Shown here one piece after another: positions 40,099 through 51,237 of a stretch of DNA of 52,789 bases (positions are counted from its first letter, which is position 1; each line of letters starts with the position of its first letter). Both the position numbers and the translations under genes were made by a program. The stretch comes from Candidatus Faecimonas gallistercoris (lineage in GTDB: Bacteria > Bacillota_I > Bacilli_A > RF39 > UBA660): the NCBI GenBank assembly GCA_018712565.1, contig DVGU01000057.1:1-52789 (forward strand). The letters run 5' to 3'. The notes below the pieces were generated by a model that was given only the letters and a program-made list of their open reading frames with translations, did no database searches and was not told the origin of the DNA.

Positions 40099-40951
40099 TA
40101 AAAAAATAACGGTTGGTGAAGAAGTACTTTCCATGTATGGTACAAATATATATATAGAAGTTGGAGAAAAAATGCGACTTAGAGATTTAATTTATGGGTT
40201 ACTTCTTCGTAGTGGTAATGATGCATCTGTAGTAATTGCTCGTGCTATTGGGGGAAGCGAGGAAAAATTTGTTAAAATGATGAATCAAAAAGCCCATGCT
40301 ATTGGAATGAAAAATACAATATTTAAAAATCCACATGGATTAGACGAAGAGAGTGAGAACTATTCAACGGCATATGACATGGCATTATTATCAAAATATG
40401 CATATCAAAATAAGGTTTATCGTAATATTGTTTCTACAGATAAATATGAAGTTTCTACTGGAAAAAAGACGTATCTTTGGTATAATCGTAATAAATTGTT
40501 AACAGAGTATGACTATTGTACAGGAGGTAAAAATGGGTATACTCCTAGAGCAGGGAAAACATTGGTTTCTACAGCTTCTAAAAATGGATTAAATTTGACT
40601 ACAGTTACTTTATCTGATGGGGATATTTATAATAATCATCGTAATTTGTTTGATGATGCATTTTCTCGTTATTATAATTATAAAATTATTGATAAAAATC
40701 ATTTTGAAGTTGATAAGGAATTTGTTGAGGATGATGTATATATTAAAGAATCTTTTTATTATCCACTTATGAAAAGTGAGTTAAATAATGTTAAGACTAT
40801 TATTCGTTTTTTTAATGATGCTTCAAATGATAAAGTTGGTGTAATTAATGTATATTTATTTGATGATGAAATAGCAAAGATTCCAATTTATAAGAATAAA
40901 AAAAACAAAGAAAGTTCTTCGTTTTTAAGATGGTTTAAATCTTTATTTTGA
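40055..40951 (+). pseudogene. 3' part of D-alanyl-D-alanine carboxypeptidase interrupted by the element
   Basis: Begins KIMTAILAIENGNL just after the SxxK serine; keeps RSGNDAS and KNGYTPRAGKTLVSTA (SxN, KTG-like) motifs; no N-terminus in window. Confidence 0.85.
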
Positions 40952-41863
40952 TGATAGTCGAAAAAAATTAATACTTGGATGACAAAATAGGCGGATCCCA
41001 TTTCCATTAGTTCCAAGACCACTTGATATATATAATTTAGAATTATTTAATTGATAAAATTCATTTATGTAGTTTTTGGCACCTTCTTTTTTTATGATTC
41101 CTCCTATATATGGAAGTGCGATTTGCCCATTATGTGAATGGCCGGCTAAAAAAATATCTGTTGGATAAGATGATATTATGTTATCTACTGAGTCTGGTTC
41201 ATGTAATAAAGAAATAGTGAATATATCATTATTGTGTGTTGATTTAGTAAAATATTTATATGCTTGATCTATATTTATTGCTCCTGTTATGCTACTATTT
41301 AAGCCAATTAACAAAATAGGAGTATTACTATTTTTATAGATTAATTCATAGGAATTATTTAATATAGTAAAATTACTTTGATTCATGATTGTTGTAAAGG
41401 TATTTGAATCTTCTTCACCTAGTATTGCATATTTTCCTATTGTTGATTTTATTTTTTTCATTTGTTTTATGAGTTTTTCTTGCTCTGAAGAATTTATTTT
41501 ATAGTTTTTATTGATTAAATCTCCTGTAAATACTACTAAATCCGGATTTCTACGATTAATTATATTTATTAAATTTTTAATATCTTCTATAAATATTGTT
41601 GATCCATAATGAATATCGGATATTTGAATAATTTTTAAACCGTCAAAGCTTTTTGGTAATTTCTCACTAGTAATTCTTGTTTCTTTTACGGAAATTATTT
41701 TTGATGAAATATATGTTGTATATAAAAAGAAAGTCATGCTTATGATGATAATTATCAATATTATTTTAAAAGTAGTTAAAACGATTTTTTTTCGTAATTC
41801 TCTATTTTCTTCTTTTATAATCTCATTTTGTTTTTCTTCATTTCGTTCTGTTCTTGTTACCAT
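40943..41863 (-). CDS. Membrane-anchored metallophosphoesterase, YkuE/YaeI-like
   Basis: ISDIHYG, FTGDLIN, LAGHSHNGQ motifs; N-terminal TM. Confidence 0.85.
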   Translation of the reverse strand: MVTRTERNEEKQNEIIKEENRELRKKIVLTTFKIILIIIIISMTFFLYTTYISSKIISVKETRITSEKLPKSFDGLKIIQISDIHYGSTIFIEDIKNLINIINRRNPDLVVFTGDLINKNYKINSSEQEKLIKQMKKIKSTIGKYAILGEEDSNTFTTIMNQSNFTILNNSYELIYKNSNTPILLIGLNSSITGAINIDQAYKYFTKSTHNNDIFTISLLHEPDSVDNIISSYPTDIFLAGHSHNGQIALPYIGGIIKKEGAKNYINEFYQLNNSKLYISSGLGTNGNGIRLFCHPSINFFRLSSK

Positions 41864-42109
41864 ATTATCACCAATATTATTGTATCAAATTTCTGTTAAA
41901 AAGTCTTTTGTTTCAAAAATTATAAGTTCTATTTTTTATAATTTTAATAATTTTAATGTAAATAAAATAGTTCAATTGAACTTTTATATGTTCTTTATTG
42001 ATATATAAATTGTTGAATGTATTTATAAAAATGTTTACAAGATTATACTTTTATTAATATAATTCATTTTTTAAAGTGATTTATGATACAATAATATAGG
42101 TGATGAAAA

Positions 42110-43492
42110 ATGAAATATGACGTTGTAATTGTTGGGGCTGGTCCTGCTGGATTATTTACTGCTTATGAACTTATTACAAAAAATAAAAATTTAAAAATCG
42201 CTTTGATGGATAAAGGACAAAAGGTAAAAACTAGATTTTGTCCTATGAGCAAGCATAAGATAAAATGTGTTAATTGTAATCCATGTCGTATTTTATCTGG
42301 TTATGGTGGTGCTGGTACTTTTTCGGATGGAAAATTAAATTTTATTCCTAAACTTGGAAAAAGTGATTTGTTTAAGTATATGAGTGAAAGTGAAGCAAAT
42401 CATTTGATTGATGATACTGAAGAAATATTTACTAAGTTTGGGATGGATAGTGATGTTTTTCCTAGTAATATGGATGAGGCATTAGAAATAAAGAGAAAAG
42501 TAGCTGTTCAAGGTGCTAGATTATTGTTAATTCGACAAAAGCATTTGGGAAGTGATCATTTACCTGAATATATTAATAATTTTAGTAATTATTTAGAAAA
42601 TTACGGGGTAGATTTATATGAGAATACTGATGTATCGGATATTGTTTCTGTTGATAATGGATATGAGGTTAGATATGGTAAGAAAAAACTCACTACTCGA
42701 AAAGTAGTTGTTGCGCCTGGTAGAACTGGTGCAAAATGGATTCAAGAATTAGCTGATAAATATCATATTCCATATTTATCTCAGAGTATTGAAATCGGTG
42801 TTCGCGTGGAGGTTAGAAAAGAAATTTTAGAGTCTATTACTGATGTAATTTACGATCCGACTATTTTTATACGTACGGATACTTATGGTGATGAGATTCG
42901 AACTTTTTGTACGAATCCTGGTGGGTTTGTTGCGAAAGAAAATTATTATGGCTATATTTGTGTTAATGGTCACGCATTAAAGGATGTGAAGTCTAATAAC
43001 AGTAATTTTGCTTTTATTAGTCGTGTTCATTTAACTGAACCTGTTACGAATACTAGATTGTATGGTGAATCTATTGCTAGAATTGCTAATGTATTAGGTG
43101 ATTCTAAACCTATTATTCAATCTCTTAAGGATTTGAAAAGTGGCAGAAGATCTACTTGGCATCGAATTAACCAAGGATTTGTAGAACCAACGTTAAAAGA
43201 TTGTGTTGCAGGAGACCTTGCTTTAGTTTTGCCACATCGTATTGTTACTAATATTTTGGAAGGATTGCAAAAATTGGATAAAATTATCCCTGGTGTTAAC
43301 AATGATGAAACGCTTCTTTATGGTCCGGAGATAAAATTCTTTAGTAACGAAATAGAAACAGATAATCATTTTAAATTAAAGTCTGAGGATATTTATTTTA
43401 TAGGTGATGGTGCTGGTAAAGCTGGCAATATTGTAGTAGCTGCTGCAACGGGATTGGTTGCTGCACGTGATATTTTGGAAAAGGAGAAATGA
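42110..43492 (+). CDS. FAD-dependent NAD(P)/FAD oxidoreductase
   Basis: VVIVGAGPAGLFTAYEL dinucleotide fold; C-terminal YFIGDGAGKAGNIVVAAATGLVAA. Confidence 0.88.
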   Translation: MKYDVVIVGAGPAGLFTAYELITKNKNLKIALMDKGQKVKTRFCPMSKHKIKCVNCNPCRILSGYGGAGTFSDGKLNFIPKLGKSDLFKYMSESEANHLIDDTEEIFTKFGMDSDVFPSNMDEALEIKRKVAVQGARLLLIRQKHLGSDHLPEYINNFSNYLENYGVDLYENTDVSDIVSVDNGYEVRYGKKKLTTRKVVVAPGRTGAKWIQELADKYHIPYLSQSIEIGVRVEVRKEILESITDVIYDPTIFIRTDTYGDEIRTFCTNPGGFVAKENYYGYICVNGHALKDVKSNNSNFAFISRVHLTEPVTNTRLYGESIARIANVLGDSKPIIQSLKDLKSGRRSTWHRINQGFVEPTLKDCVAGDLALVLPHRIVTNILEGLQKLDKIIPGVNNDETLLYGPEIKFFSNEIETDNHFKLKSEDIYFIGDGAGKAGNIVVAAATGLVAARDILEKEK

Positions 43493-43493
43493 T

Positions 43494-44162
43494 ATGAAAA
43501 AATTATTTCTAGTATTTATTACTATTTTTTCTGTATTTAGTTTGACAGGTTGTGGTGTGAAAGAAGATTTGCTTGGTATAGCTTATAATGTTGCTGGTAA
43601 TGAAGCAACTCTTGGTCAATATGATACTAAGAATCCTGTTGTTGCAATTTATGTGGAAGATTATGGGTCTATTGTTATGGAACTTTATCCTGAAATTGCA
43701 CCGAATACAGTTAATAATTTTATTTCTTTAGTGAAATCTGGTTTTTATGATGATAATACTTTTCATCGATTAGTTCCTGGTTTTGTATTACAAGGAGGAG
43801 ATCCTAATGGTAATGGAACAGGTGGACCTGGGTATACTATTAAAGGTGAATTTAGTGAAAATAATTTTGAGAATGATTTAAAACATGAAAAATGGGTTGT
43901 TTCTATGGCACGTAGTGAAGATTATGATTCTGCTGGTAGTCAGTTTTTTATTATGTTAGGTAAAGCAGAAAACTTGGATGGACAGTACGCAGCTTTTGGA
44001 AAAGTAATTGATGGAAAAGAAAATATTAATCGTATTGTTAAGAGTGAAGGAGTAAGTGATCCAGATTCTGGAAAGCTTACACATAATTTAATTATAAAAA
44101 AGGCTGTTGTGGATTTAAAAGGTAAAGAATATCCAGCTGTAGAAAAGATTAGTGAGAGCTAA
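43494..44162 (+). CDS. Cyclophilin-type peptidyl-prolyl isomerase lipoprotein
   Basis: Lipobox LTGC; FHRLVPGFVLQGGDPNGNGTGGPGY and GSQFFIMLG. Confidence 0.92.
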   Translation: MKKLFLVFITIFSVFSLTGCGVKEDLLGIAYNVAGNEATLGQYDTKNPVVAIYVEDYGSIVMELYPEIAPNTVNNFISLVKSGFYDDNTFHRLVPGFVLQGGDPNGNGTGGPGYTIKGEFSENNFENDLKHEKWVVSMARSEDYDSAGSQFFIMLGKAENLDGQYAAFGKVIDGKENINRIVKSEGVSDPDSGKLTHNLIIKKAVVDLKGKEYPAVEKISES

Positions 44163-44221
44163 TCTTTATTTATTTTAGATTTTAAACTTGTCAAGAGAAA
44201 AAAATTGGTTTATACTATGTG

Positions 44222-44446
44222 ATAGATGCGATGAAGTTGAGGAGTAAAAATAGTTTGGCTTTTAGAGAGGTTATGGTTGGTGAAAATAACTAGTAATCTA
44301 TTTTGAAGGTAGCAATGGAGCAGATTTTCTGAACTTATAGTAGGAAATATCCGTTCATCACGTTACGATGTTGAGATAGAGTTTTTAATTCTATAAAATA
44401 AGGTGGTACCACGAGTTTTCGTCCTTTGGATGAAGCTCGTTTTTTG
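44222..44446 (+). promoter_or_regulatory. T-box leader, valine type
   Basis: AGGTGGTACCACG T-box followed by an ACGAG...CTCGTTTTTT terminator; immediately upstream of valS; upstream stem I-like elements. Confidence 0.88.
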
Positions 44447-44550
44447 TTAAGGAGTGATTTTAATGATATTTATGTTTAAGGGTGATTATGTACGAGTCTG
44501 TTTATAATTTGTATAGGGTAATTTGTAGATAGAAAGGAAGGATGTATATT

Positions 44551-47094
44551 ATGTTAGATAAAAAATATAATCATGTAGAAGTAGAAAAAAATAAATATGA
44601 AGAATGGAAGAGTAAAGGCTATTTTAAATCTGATAGCAAGAGTGATAAGACGCCTTATTGTATTGTAATACCTCCTCCAAATGTAACAGGAAAGCTTCAT
44701 TTGGGTCATGCCTGGGATACAACACTTCAAGATATTTTGATTCGTTATAAGAGAATGCAAGGATATGATGCTTTATGGCTTCCTGGAATGGATCATGCTG
44801 GTATTGCTACACAAGCTAAAGTTGATAAGCGACTTCGTGATATGGGTATTAATCCTCGTGGTATTTCTCGTGATGAATGGTTACAACACGCATGGAGTTG
44901 GAAAGATGAATATGCTAATACCATTCATGAACAATGGGCAAAATTAGGACTTAGTTTGGATTATTCTAAAGAAAGATTTACTTTAGATAAGGGCCTTAAT
45001 GATGCGGTTAATTATGTTTTTGTTAAACTTTATGAAGAGGGGCTTATTTATCGAGGAGAGCGAATTATTAACTGGGATCCAGTTCAGATGACAGCACTTT
45101 CTAATGAAGAAGTTATTTATAAAGAAGATAAAGGTGCATTTTACCATATTAAGTATTTTATTACTGGAACAGATGATTATTTGGATGTAGCAACAACTCG
45201 TCCTGAAACTTTATTTGGTGATACGGCGGTTGCGGTTAATCCGAAAGATGAGCGTTATAAACATTTGATTGGAAAAACGGTTATTTTACCAATTGTTAAT
45301 AAGGAAATTCCAATTGTGGGTGATATTCATGCAGACCCTGAATTTGGTACTGGTGTTGTTAAAATTACGCCTGCTCATGATCCTAATGATTATGAAGTAG
45401 GTATGCGTCATAATCTACCAAGAGTTGTTGTTATGAATTTGGATGCTACAATGAATGAGAATGCTCCTGGATATGAAGGAATGGCTCGCGAAGAGTGTCG
45501 TGAGAAGTTATTAGAAGACTTAAAAGAGAAAGATTTATTAATTCGTGTTGAAGAGATGGTGCATAATGTTGGTCATAGTGAGAGAAGTGATGCAGTCGTT
45601 GAACCAACACTTTCTAAACAATGGTTTGTTAAGATGAGACCTCTTGCTGATAGAGTTTTGGAAAATCAAAAAAATAAAGATACAAAAGTTAATTTTGTAC
45701 CAGAGCGTTATGAGAAGACGATGAATCATTGGATGGAAATTACTTATGATTGGTGTATTTCTAGACAGTTATGGTGGGGACATAGAATTCCTGCTTGGTA
45801 TCGTGGAGATGAAGTTTATGTCGGACTTAGTGCTCCAGAAGGTGATGGCTGGGTACAGGATGATGATGTTCTTGATACTTGGTTTTCATCTGCTTTATGG
45901 CCATTTTCTACTTTAGGATGGCCTGAAGAAACTGATGATTTTAAGAGATATTATCCAAATAATGTATTAGTTACTGGTTATGATATTATTCCATTCTGGG
46001 TAAACCGTATGACTTTCCAAGGTTTAGAGTTTACTGGAAAACGTCCATTTAAAGATTGTCTTATTCACGGACTTATTCGTGATAAAGAGGGACGTAAGAT
46101 GAGTAAATCTTTAGGAAATGGTGTTGATCCTATGGATGTTATTGATGAGTACGGTGCTGACAGTTTGCGTTTTTATTTAACGACTAACACGGCTCCTGGC
46201 ACAGATTTGCGTTATGATGAGGAAAAGGTAAAATCAACATGGAATTTTATTAATAAATTATGGAATGCATCTCGTTATGTTTTAATGAATATTGATGATT
46301 TAACAAAAGAAGAAATTACGTTTCGTAATTTAAGTAAAGCTGATAAGTGGATTTTGACTGCTAAAAATCAGTTAATTCAAGAAGTTACTAAAAATATGGA
46401 TAGTTATGATTTTCAAAATGTAGGGAATGCATTATACCAATTTATTTGGGAAGATTTCTGTGATAATTATATTGAACTTAGTAAAGCTTTAATGAATGAT
46501 ACTACTAAGAGTGTTTTATTAGATGTTCTTACGACAATTTTGAAGTTATTGCATCCATTTATGCCTTATGTAACAGAAGAGATTTATGATAAGCTTCCAG
46601 TTAAGGCAAGCGAATCTATTATGATTAGTTCTTATCCTATATATAATGAAAATGAAGTTTTTGTAAATGATTATGAGAATGTTCGAAAAGCAATTTCTGA
46701 TTTAACTGAAATTCGTAATTTAAAAGTTACCAATGGTGTTAAGAAGGACGCTAAAGTTCAGTTAGATACTAGTAAAGATTTAGAATATATTTATCGTTCT
46801 CAATTAAAAATTACGGATGATAATTTAATTACTAATAATGATGACATTACTAGTTATCAGACAATTTCTTATCAATCACCTTTAGTTCAGATTACTTATT
46901 ATTTTGAAAATGAAATTAATAAAGAGCAATTAAAAGAAGAAATAAAAAAATTAAAATCTTCTATTGAAAGACGAGAAAAACTTCTTTCTAATGAGAACTA
47001 TGTTAATAAAGCGCCAAAGAATATTGTAGATATGGATCGTGTAAAACTAAAAGAAGAACAAGAAAAACTGAAGTCTTTAGAGTCACAATTATAG
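44551..47094 (+). CDS. valS: Valyl-tRNA synthetase
   Basis: [16 protein letters not shown] (HIGH), KMSKSLGNG (KMSKS), C-terminal coiled-coil; T-box upstream. Confidence 0.97.
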   Translation: MLDKKYNHVEVEKNKYEEWKSKGYFKSDSKSDKTPYCIVIPPPNVTGKLHLGHAWDTTLQDILIRYKRMQGYDALWLPGMDHAGIATQAKVDKRLRDMGINPRGISRDEWLQHAWSWKDEYANTIHEQWAKLGLSLDYSKERFTLDKGLNDAVNYVFVKLYEEGLIYRGERIINWDPVQMTALSNEEVIYKEDKGAFYHIKYFITGTDDYLDVATTRPETLFGDTAVAVNPKDERYKHLIGKTVILPIVNKEIPIVGDIHADPEFGTGVVKITPAHDPNDYEVGMRHNLPRVVVMNLDATMNENAPGYEGMAREECREKLLEDLKEKDLLIRVEEMVHNVGHSERSDAVVEPTLSKQWFVKMRPLADRVLENQKNKDTKVNFVPERYEKTMNHWMEITYDWCISRQLWWGHRIPAWYRGDEVYVGLSAPEGDGWVQDDDVLDTWFSSALWPFSTLGWPEETDDFKRYYPNNVLVTGYDIIPFWVNRMTFQGLEFTGKRPFKDCLIHGLIRDKEGRKMSKSLGNGVDPMDVIDEYGADSLRFYLTTNTAPGTDLRYDEEKVKSTWNFINKLWNASRYVLMNIDDLTKEEITFRNLSKADKWILTAKNQLIQEVTKNMDSYDFQNVGNALYQFIWEDFCDNYIELSKALMNDTTKSVLLDVLTTILKLLHPFMPYVTEEIYDKLPVKASESIMISSYPIYNENEVFVNDYENVRKAISDLTEIRNLKVTNGVKKDAKVQLDTSKDLEYIYRSQLKITDDNLITNNDDITSYQTISYQSPLVQITYYFENEINKEQLKEEIKKLKSSIERREKLLSNENYVNKAPKNIVDMDRVKLKEEQEKLKSLESQL

Positions 47095-47120
47095 TAAGTT
47101 TTAAATTTAGGTAAAAGTTT

Positions 47121-47966
47121 ATGGAAAAAATTTTTCAAGAGTTGTTGAATGGGTATAATTTTATTGATGTATTGGATAAATATCAATTATATAAATATGA
47201 ACTTCTTTTGTTAATTTATAAAGAATTAGTAAATAATAATTTGACTGTAAAAGAAAAAAGTCAGTTATATTCAATTTATTTTGATAATTTTAGTATGGTG
47301 GATTTAACTGGTGAGTCTGTTGTATATGTCTCTGATACTCATTTTGCTAGTAAGGATGAAAATTTAGATTATTTTTCTGTTGTTAAAGATTTTTGTCATC
47401 AAAATCACATTTCTTATTTATTTCACGGCGGAGATATTGGAGATGGAATGGTTAATTATTCTCCTAAATATTTTACTCCTGCAAAACAAATAGAGCATAT
47501 TTTGGATATATATCTTGATGATAGTTATATTAGTCAATTTGTTTTAGGTGGAAATCATGATTATAAATATAAGAAACATCATATTGACTTGATTAAAATT
47601 TTGGCGAAAGAGAAGAATAATATTGTTCCTATGGGGTATTATCAATCTTATTTTAAAATATATAATTATTTAATTTCTTTTGAACATTGTTCGAAAAAAA
47701 ACTATAAATATAATTTTGTTTTTCCACAGTTTTCTATTATGGGGCATGCACATAAAAGTAGATTTGCAGATAATTTTATTAAATTACCACCTTTGTGTGA
47801 TGATAATCGAAATCATTATGGTTCTTCTTTAGATTCTTTTGCAGGATTTGTATTAATGAAGACAAGTAAAGATGTAAATTATGTAAATTTAGAGTTTGAT
47901 CGATTTTCTATTTCTTCTTTAGTTTCTATAAAACAAGAATCTAAAATTTATCAATTAATGAAATAA
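47121..47966 (+). CDS. Metallophosphoesterase
   Basis: VSDTHFAS, HGGDIGDG, GGNHDYK, MGHAHKS. Confidence 0.8.
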   Translation: MEKIFQELLNGYNFIDVLDKYQLYKYELLLLIYKELVNNNLTVKEKSQLYSIYFDNFSMVDLTGESVVYVSDTHFASKDENLDYFSVVKDFCHQNHISYLFHGGDIGDGMVNYSPKYFTPAKQIEHILDIYLDDSYISQFVLGGNHDYKYKKHHIDLIKILAKEKNNIVPMGYYQSYFKIYNYLISFEHCSKKNYKYNFVFPQFSIMGHAHKSRFADNFIKLPPLCDDNRNHYGSSLDSFAGFVLMKTSKDVNYVNLEFDRFSISSLVSIKQESKIYQLMK

Positions 47967-48056
47967 TGTTGACATTTTTTGTAAGAAAAATAAAAAATGT
48001 CTTTTTTTTCGACAAAAAACATGGTTTTAATTTGTTACTTTATAAATGGTGATAAA

Positions 48057-48509
48057 ATGAAAAAGACAATGTTATTAGCTGTAATTTTTGTTGCATTAGG
48101 GGCAATTTGTGGTAATTATTTATATCAGGCAGCTCCGGATAGTATATCGGTATTTCAGGAGAAAAATACTTATTATTTTTTACAAGAAGGCGTTTATTCT
48201 TCTAAAGATATTATGCAAGAAAATGTTGGGGATTTGACGAATAAACTAACTGTTTTTGAAGATAATAAGTATTATGTGTATGTTGGTATTACTCAAAGTC
48301 AAGAGAATGCAAAAAAGATAAAAAAAATATATGAAGATATGGGTTATCAAATTTATTTAATGGATAAAACAATAAATAATGAGGAGTTTTCTAATAATGT
48401 TACACAATTCGATTTATTAGTTAGTGAATCCGATTCTTCGGAGGATATTTTAACTATTGAGGAAGTTGTACTTGCTAATTATGAAGAGATATTTGGTACG
48501 GGAATGTAG
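48057..48509 (+). CDS. Exported protein with SPOR-like C-terminal domain
   Basis: N-terminal TM; YYVYVGITQSQENAKKIKKIYEDMGYQIYLM. Confidence 0.55.
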   Translation: MKKTMLLAVIFVALGAICGNYLYQAAPDSISVFQEKNTYYFLQEGVYSSKDIMQENVGDLTNKLTVFEDNKYYVYVGITQSQENAKKIKKIYEDMGYQIYLMDKTINNEEFSNNVTQFDLLVSESDSSEDILTIEEVVLANYEEIFGTGM

Positions 48510-48536
48510 TAATTTTTTCTAATTATAATAATAGAG

Positions 48537-49232
48537 GTGGTGTTTATTAATTATAAAATGAAAGAATTGCCTGATAATGAGCGGCCAAGAGAAAGACTTA
48601 TTTCTTATGGTGCCAGTTCTTTGTCAGATTCACAGCTACTTGCTATTTTACTTCGTAATGGGTATCATGATAAAAATGTTTATGATTTAGCTATTGATAT
48701 ATTAAAACAATTTCCGCTTTCTAAAATTCAAGAATGTAGTTATTATGATTTGATTTCTATTAAGGGGGTAGGGAAGGTTAAAGCTATAGAAATTCTTGCG
48801 GCTATTGAGTTTGGTAAGCGTATATTTTTAAGGAAAAGTGAGAAATTAGTTAAGTTAAAGTGTGCTATGGATATTTGGAATGATGTAAAGTATTTAATTA
48901 CTGATTTAAAACAAGAACATTTTTATTGTTATTATTTTAATCACAAACAAGAATTATTAGAAAGGAAGTTATTATTTATGGGAACTATTAATCGTAGTAT
49001 TGTACATCCTAGAGAAGTTTTTAAGGAGGCTTATCGGTTAAGTGCATCTAGTATTGTATGTATTCATAATCATCCATCTAATCATGTAATGCCAAGTAAA
49101 GAAGATGTTTTGCTTACCGATCATTTAGTAAAAACTGGTTATATTCAAGGTATTCCTATTCGAGATCACATTATTGTTGGAGAAGATTCTTATTATAGTT
49201 TTTATGAACATCATAATATTTTAAATCTATAG
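48537..49232 (+). CDS. radC: RadC JAB-domain protein
   Basis: NERPRERLISYGASSLSDSQLLAILLRNG; metal motif HNHPSNHVMPSKEDVLLTDHL; ATG alternative at 48558. Confidence 0.93.
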   Translation: MVFINYKMKELPDNERPRERLISYGASSLSDSQLLAILLRNGYHDKNVYDLAIDILKQFPLSKIQECSYYDLISIKGVGKVKAIEILAAIEFGKRIFLRKSEKLVKLKCAMDIWNDVKYLITDLKQEHFYCYYFNHKQELLERKLLFMGTINRSIVHPREVFKEAYRLSASSIVCIHNHPSNHVMPSKEDVLLTDHLVKTGYIQGIPIRDHIIVGEDSYYSFYEHHNILNL

Positions 49233-49282
49233 TTGCAGTCAAAATTTATTTATATTATAATAAGTTGGAATGGGATGATGTT

Positions 49283-50083
49283 ATGTATAAGAATAAAAAG
49301 AAAAAACAAATGAATTTAAAAGTTTTAATTATCGTTGTAGCAGTTGTTGTGATTTTTGGATTGGCTGTTTCTGTTTATATGAGTCGTTCTCCTTTTTTAG
49401 GAGAGGGAATAATTAAAGATATTGTGACGGTTATTAATAAAGTTGTTATGTATCCGTTTACTGCGTTAAATGGAGAGAAAAATGTTGATCAATCAGAAAG
49501 TTATCTTATTCAGAAGAATGTAAATGCTTCTTTAGAAGAAGAAATTCAGGAATTAAAAGATGTTTTGAGTTTAAATAATACATTAACAGAATATACACCA
49601 ATTAATGCTACAATTTTATCTAGAAATCGGAGTTATTGGTTTAATCAGATTATGATTGATAAGGGATCAAATGATGGAATAAAAGAAGATATGGCTGTAG
49701 TTACTAAGCACGGTTTAGTAGGTAAGATTTCTAAGGTATATCGTAACTCTAGTGAAATTAAATTGATTACTTCTGATGATGTTAATTATAAGGTTAGTGT
49801 GGCTATTCAAACTGGAAATGGAGATAGTTATGCCATTTTGAATGGTTATGATGCTGATACAGAATGTGTTATGGTTACTGGTGTTGATAAGATGAGTACT
49901 GTAAAAAAAGGTGACACTATTGTTACAAGTGGCCTTGGTGGAATGTTTCCGGGAGGAATTTATGTAGGAGTTGTTGAGGATGTCAAAAGCGATAAATATG
50001 ATTTAAGTAAGACCTTATATATTAAAACATCACAAGATTTTAATAATATTCATTATGTTACAGTTTTAAAGGAGAAAGAATAG
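49283..50083 (+). CDS. mreC: Rod-shape-determining protein MreC
   Basis: TM, coiled coil, NRSYWFNQIMIDKGSNDGIKEDMAVVTKHGLVGKI. Confidence 0.93.
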   Translation: MYKNKKKKQMNLKVLIIVVAVVVIFGLAVSVYMSRSPFLGEGIIKDIVTVINKVVMYPFTALNGEKNVDQSESYLIQKNVNASLEEEIQELKDVLSLNNTLTEYTPINATILSRNRSYWFNQIMIDKGSNDGIKEDMAVVTKHGLVGKISKVYRNSSEIKLITSDDVNYKVSVAIQTGNGDSYAILNGYDADTECVMVTGVDKMSTVKKGDTIVTSGLGGMFPGGIYVGVVEDVKSDKYDLSKTLYIKTSQDFNNIHYVTVLKEKE

Positions 50084-50084
50084 T

Positions 50085-50597
50085 ATGGTAGTTCCTGTTA
50101 TTATATTAGTAGTTTCTTTATTTTTAGATGGTATACTTTCAAATTTTTTTCCTTATGTAGTAGGAAATTTATCGCTTTTTACTCCTATGTTTACAATTGT
50201 TTCTCTTGTTGTTGTATATCCTTTTTTTATAAAAAAAATAAAGTTTTATTTTATTAGTTGTTTTATTTTAGGTATTGTTTATGATTTTATGTATACTAAT
50301 TTGTTATTTTATAATGCTATTTTCTTTTTAGGATTAGCTGTTATTATTATGTTTTTATATCGGAATATTCGATTGACTTGGATTAGTATATTATTGTTTA
50401 TTTCTTTAACAATTGTTAGTTATGAGTGTATGAATGCTATTATTATACTTATATTTCAGCTTGTTCCAATGACATTTTATCGTTTACTTTACAAAATATT
50501 ACATAGTTTATTATTGAATTTATTGTATGGTGAAGTTCTTTATTTTGTTATACGATTGCTTCCTAAAAAATATAAAAGAATATCTATTAATTCTTAA
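50085..50597 (+). CDS. mreD: Rod-shape-determining protein MreD
   Basis: 170-aa polytopic protein 1 nt after mreC. Confidence 0.85.
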   Translation: MVVPVIILVVSLFLDGILSNFFPYVVGNLSLFTPMFTIVSLVVVYPFFIKKIKFYFISCFILGIVYDFMYTNLLFYNAIFFLGLAVIIMFLYRNIRLTWISILLFISLTIVSYECMNAIIILIFQLVPMTFYRLLYKILHSLLLNLLYGEVLYFVIRLLPKKYKRISINS

Positions 50598-50651
50598 GAA
50601 AAGTACATATTTACTTTTCTTTTTTCATATCCTTAATTAGAGGAGACTAAT

Positions 50652-51227
50652 ATGAATACAAGAAAAGTTATAAAAAAGAGATTAGTATTAAAAAAAAGTG
50701 TTAGAAATTTTATTACTAGAGTACTTATTACAGTTATTATTTTTTTAGTTGGAATGATTTTAGTAAAAAGTGATAGTAAAATAAAAGCAACAATATTAGA
50801 TTGTGTATATGATAATAATTTTGAATTTACGAAAATTAAAAAATTTTATCAGAAATATTTTGGTAATATTTTATCTATTGATCAGTTGGCTGTTAATGAA
50901 CAATCTGTATTTAAAGAAAAATTATCTTATGAAAAAGCTAATACTTTTTTAGATGGAGTAAAGTTAACAGTAGAGAATAATTATATGGTACCAGTACTTG
51001 AGAGTGGAATTGTTATTTTTATGGGAGAAAAGGAAGGATATGGAAATACTGTGGTAATAGAGCAAATTGATGGTATTGATGTATATTATTCTAATATTTC
51101 TACAGATGGTATTAAACTTTATGATTATGTAGAAAAAGGAACTTTGTTAGGAGAAGCGAAAAATAGAAAACTTTATTTAGTATTTCAAAAAGATGGTGAG
51201 TTTTTAAATTATAAAAAATATATTTAG
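50652..51227 (+). CDS. SpoIVFA-like M23-domain membrane protein
   Basis: N-terminal TM and degenerate LytM-like domain (ESGIVIFMGEKEGYGNTVVIEQIDGIDVYYSNI); precedes the M50 protease. Confidence 0.65.
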   Translation: MNTRKVIKKRLVLKKSVRNFITRVLITVIIFLVGMILVKSDSKIKATILDCVYDNNFEFTKIKKFYQKYFGNILSIDQLAVNEQSVFKEKLSYEKANTFLDGVKLTVENNYMVPVLESGIVIFMGEKEGYGNTVVIEQIDGIDVYYSNISTDGIKLYDYVEKGTLLGEAKNRKLYLVFQKDGEFLNYKKYI

Positions 51228-51237
51228 TTATTTTGAG

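Noticed and set aside
44222-44446. Unusual RNA upstream of valS
   Set aside because: Explained by a standard T-box leader with a conserved GGTGGTACCACG sequence.
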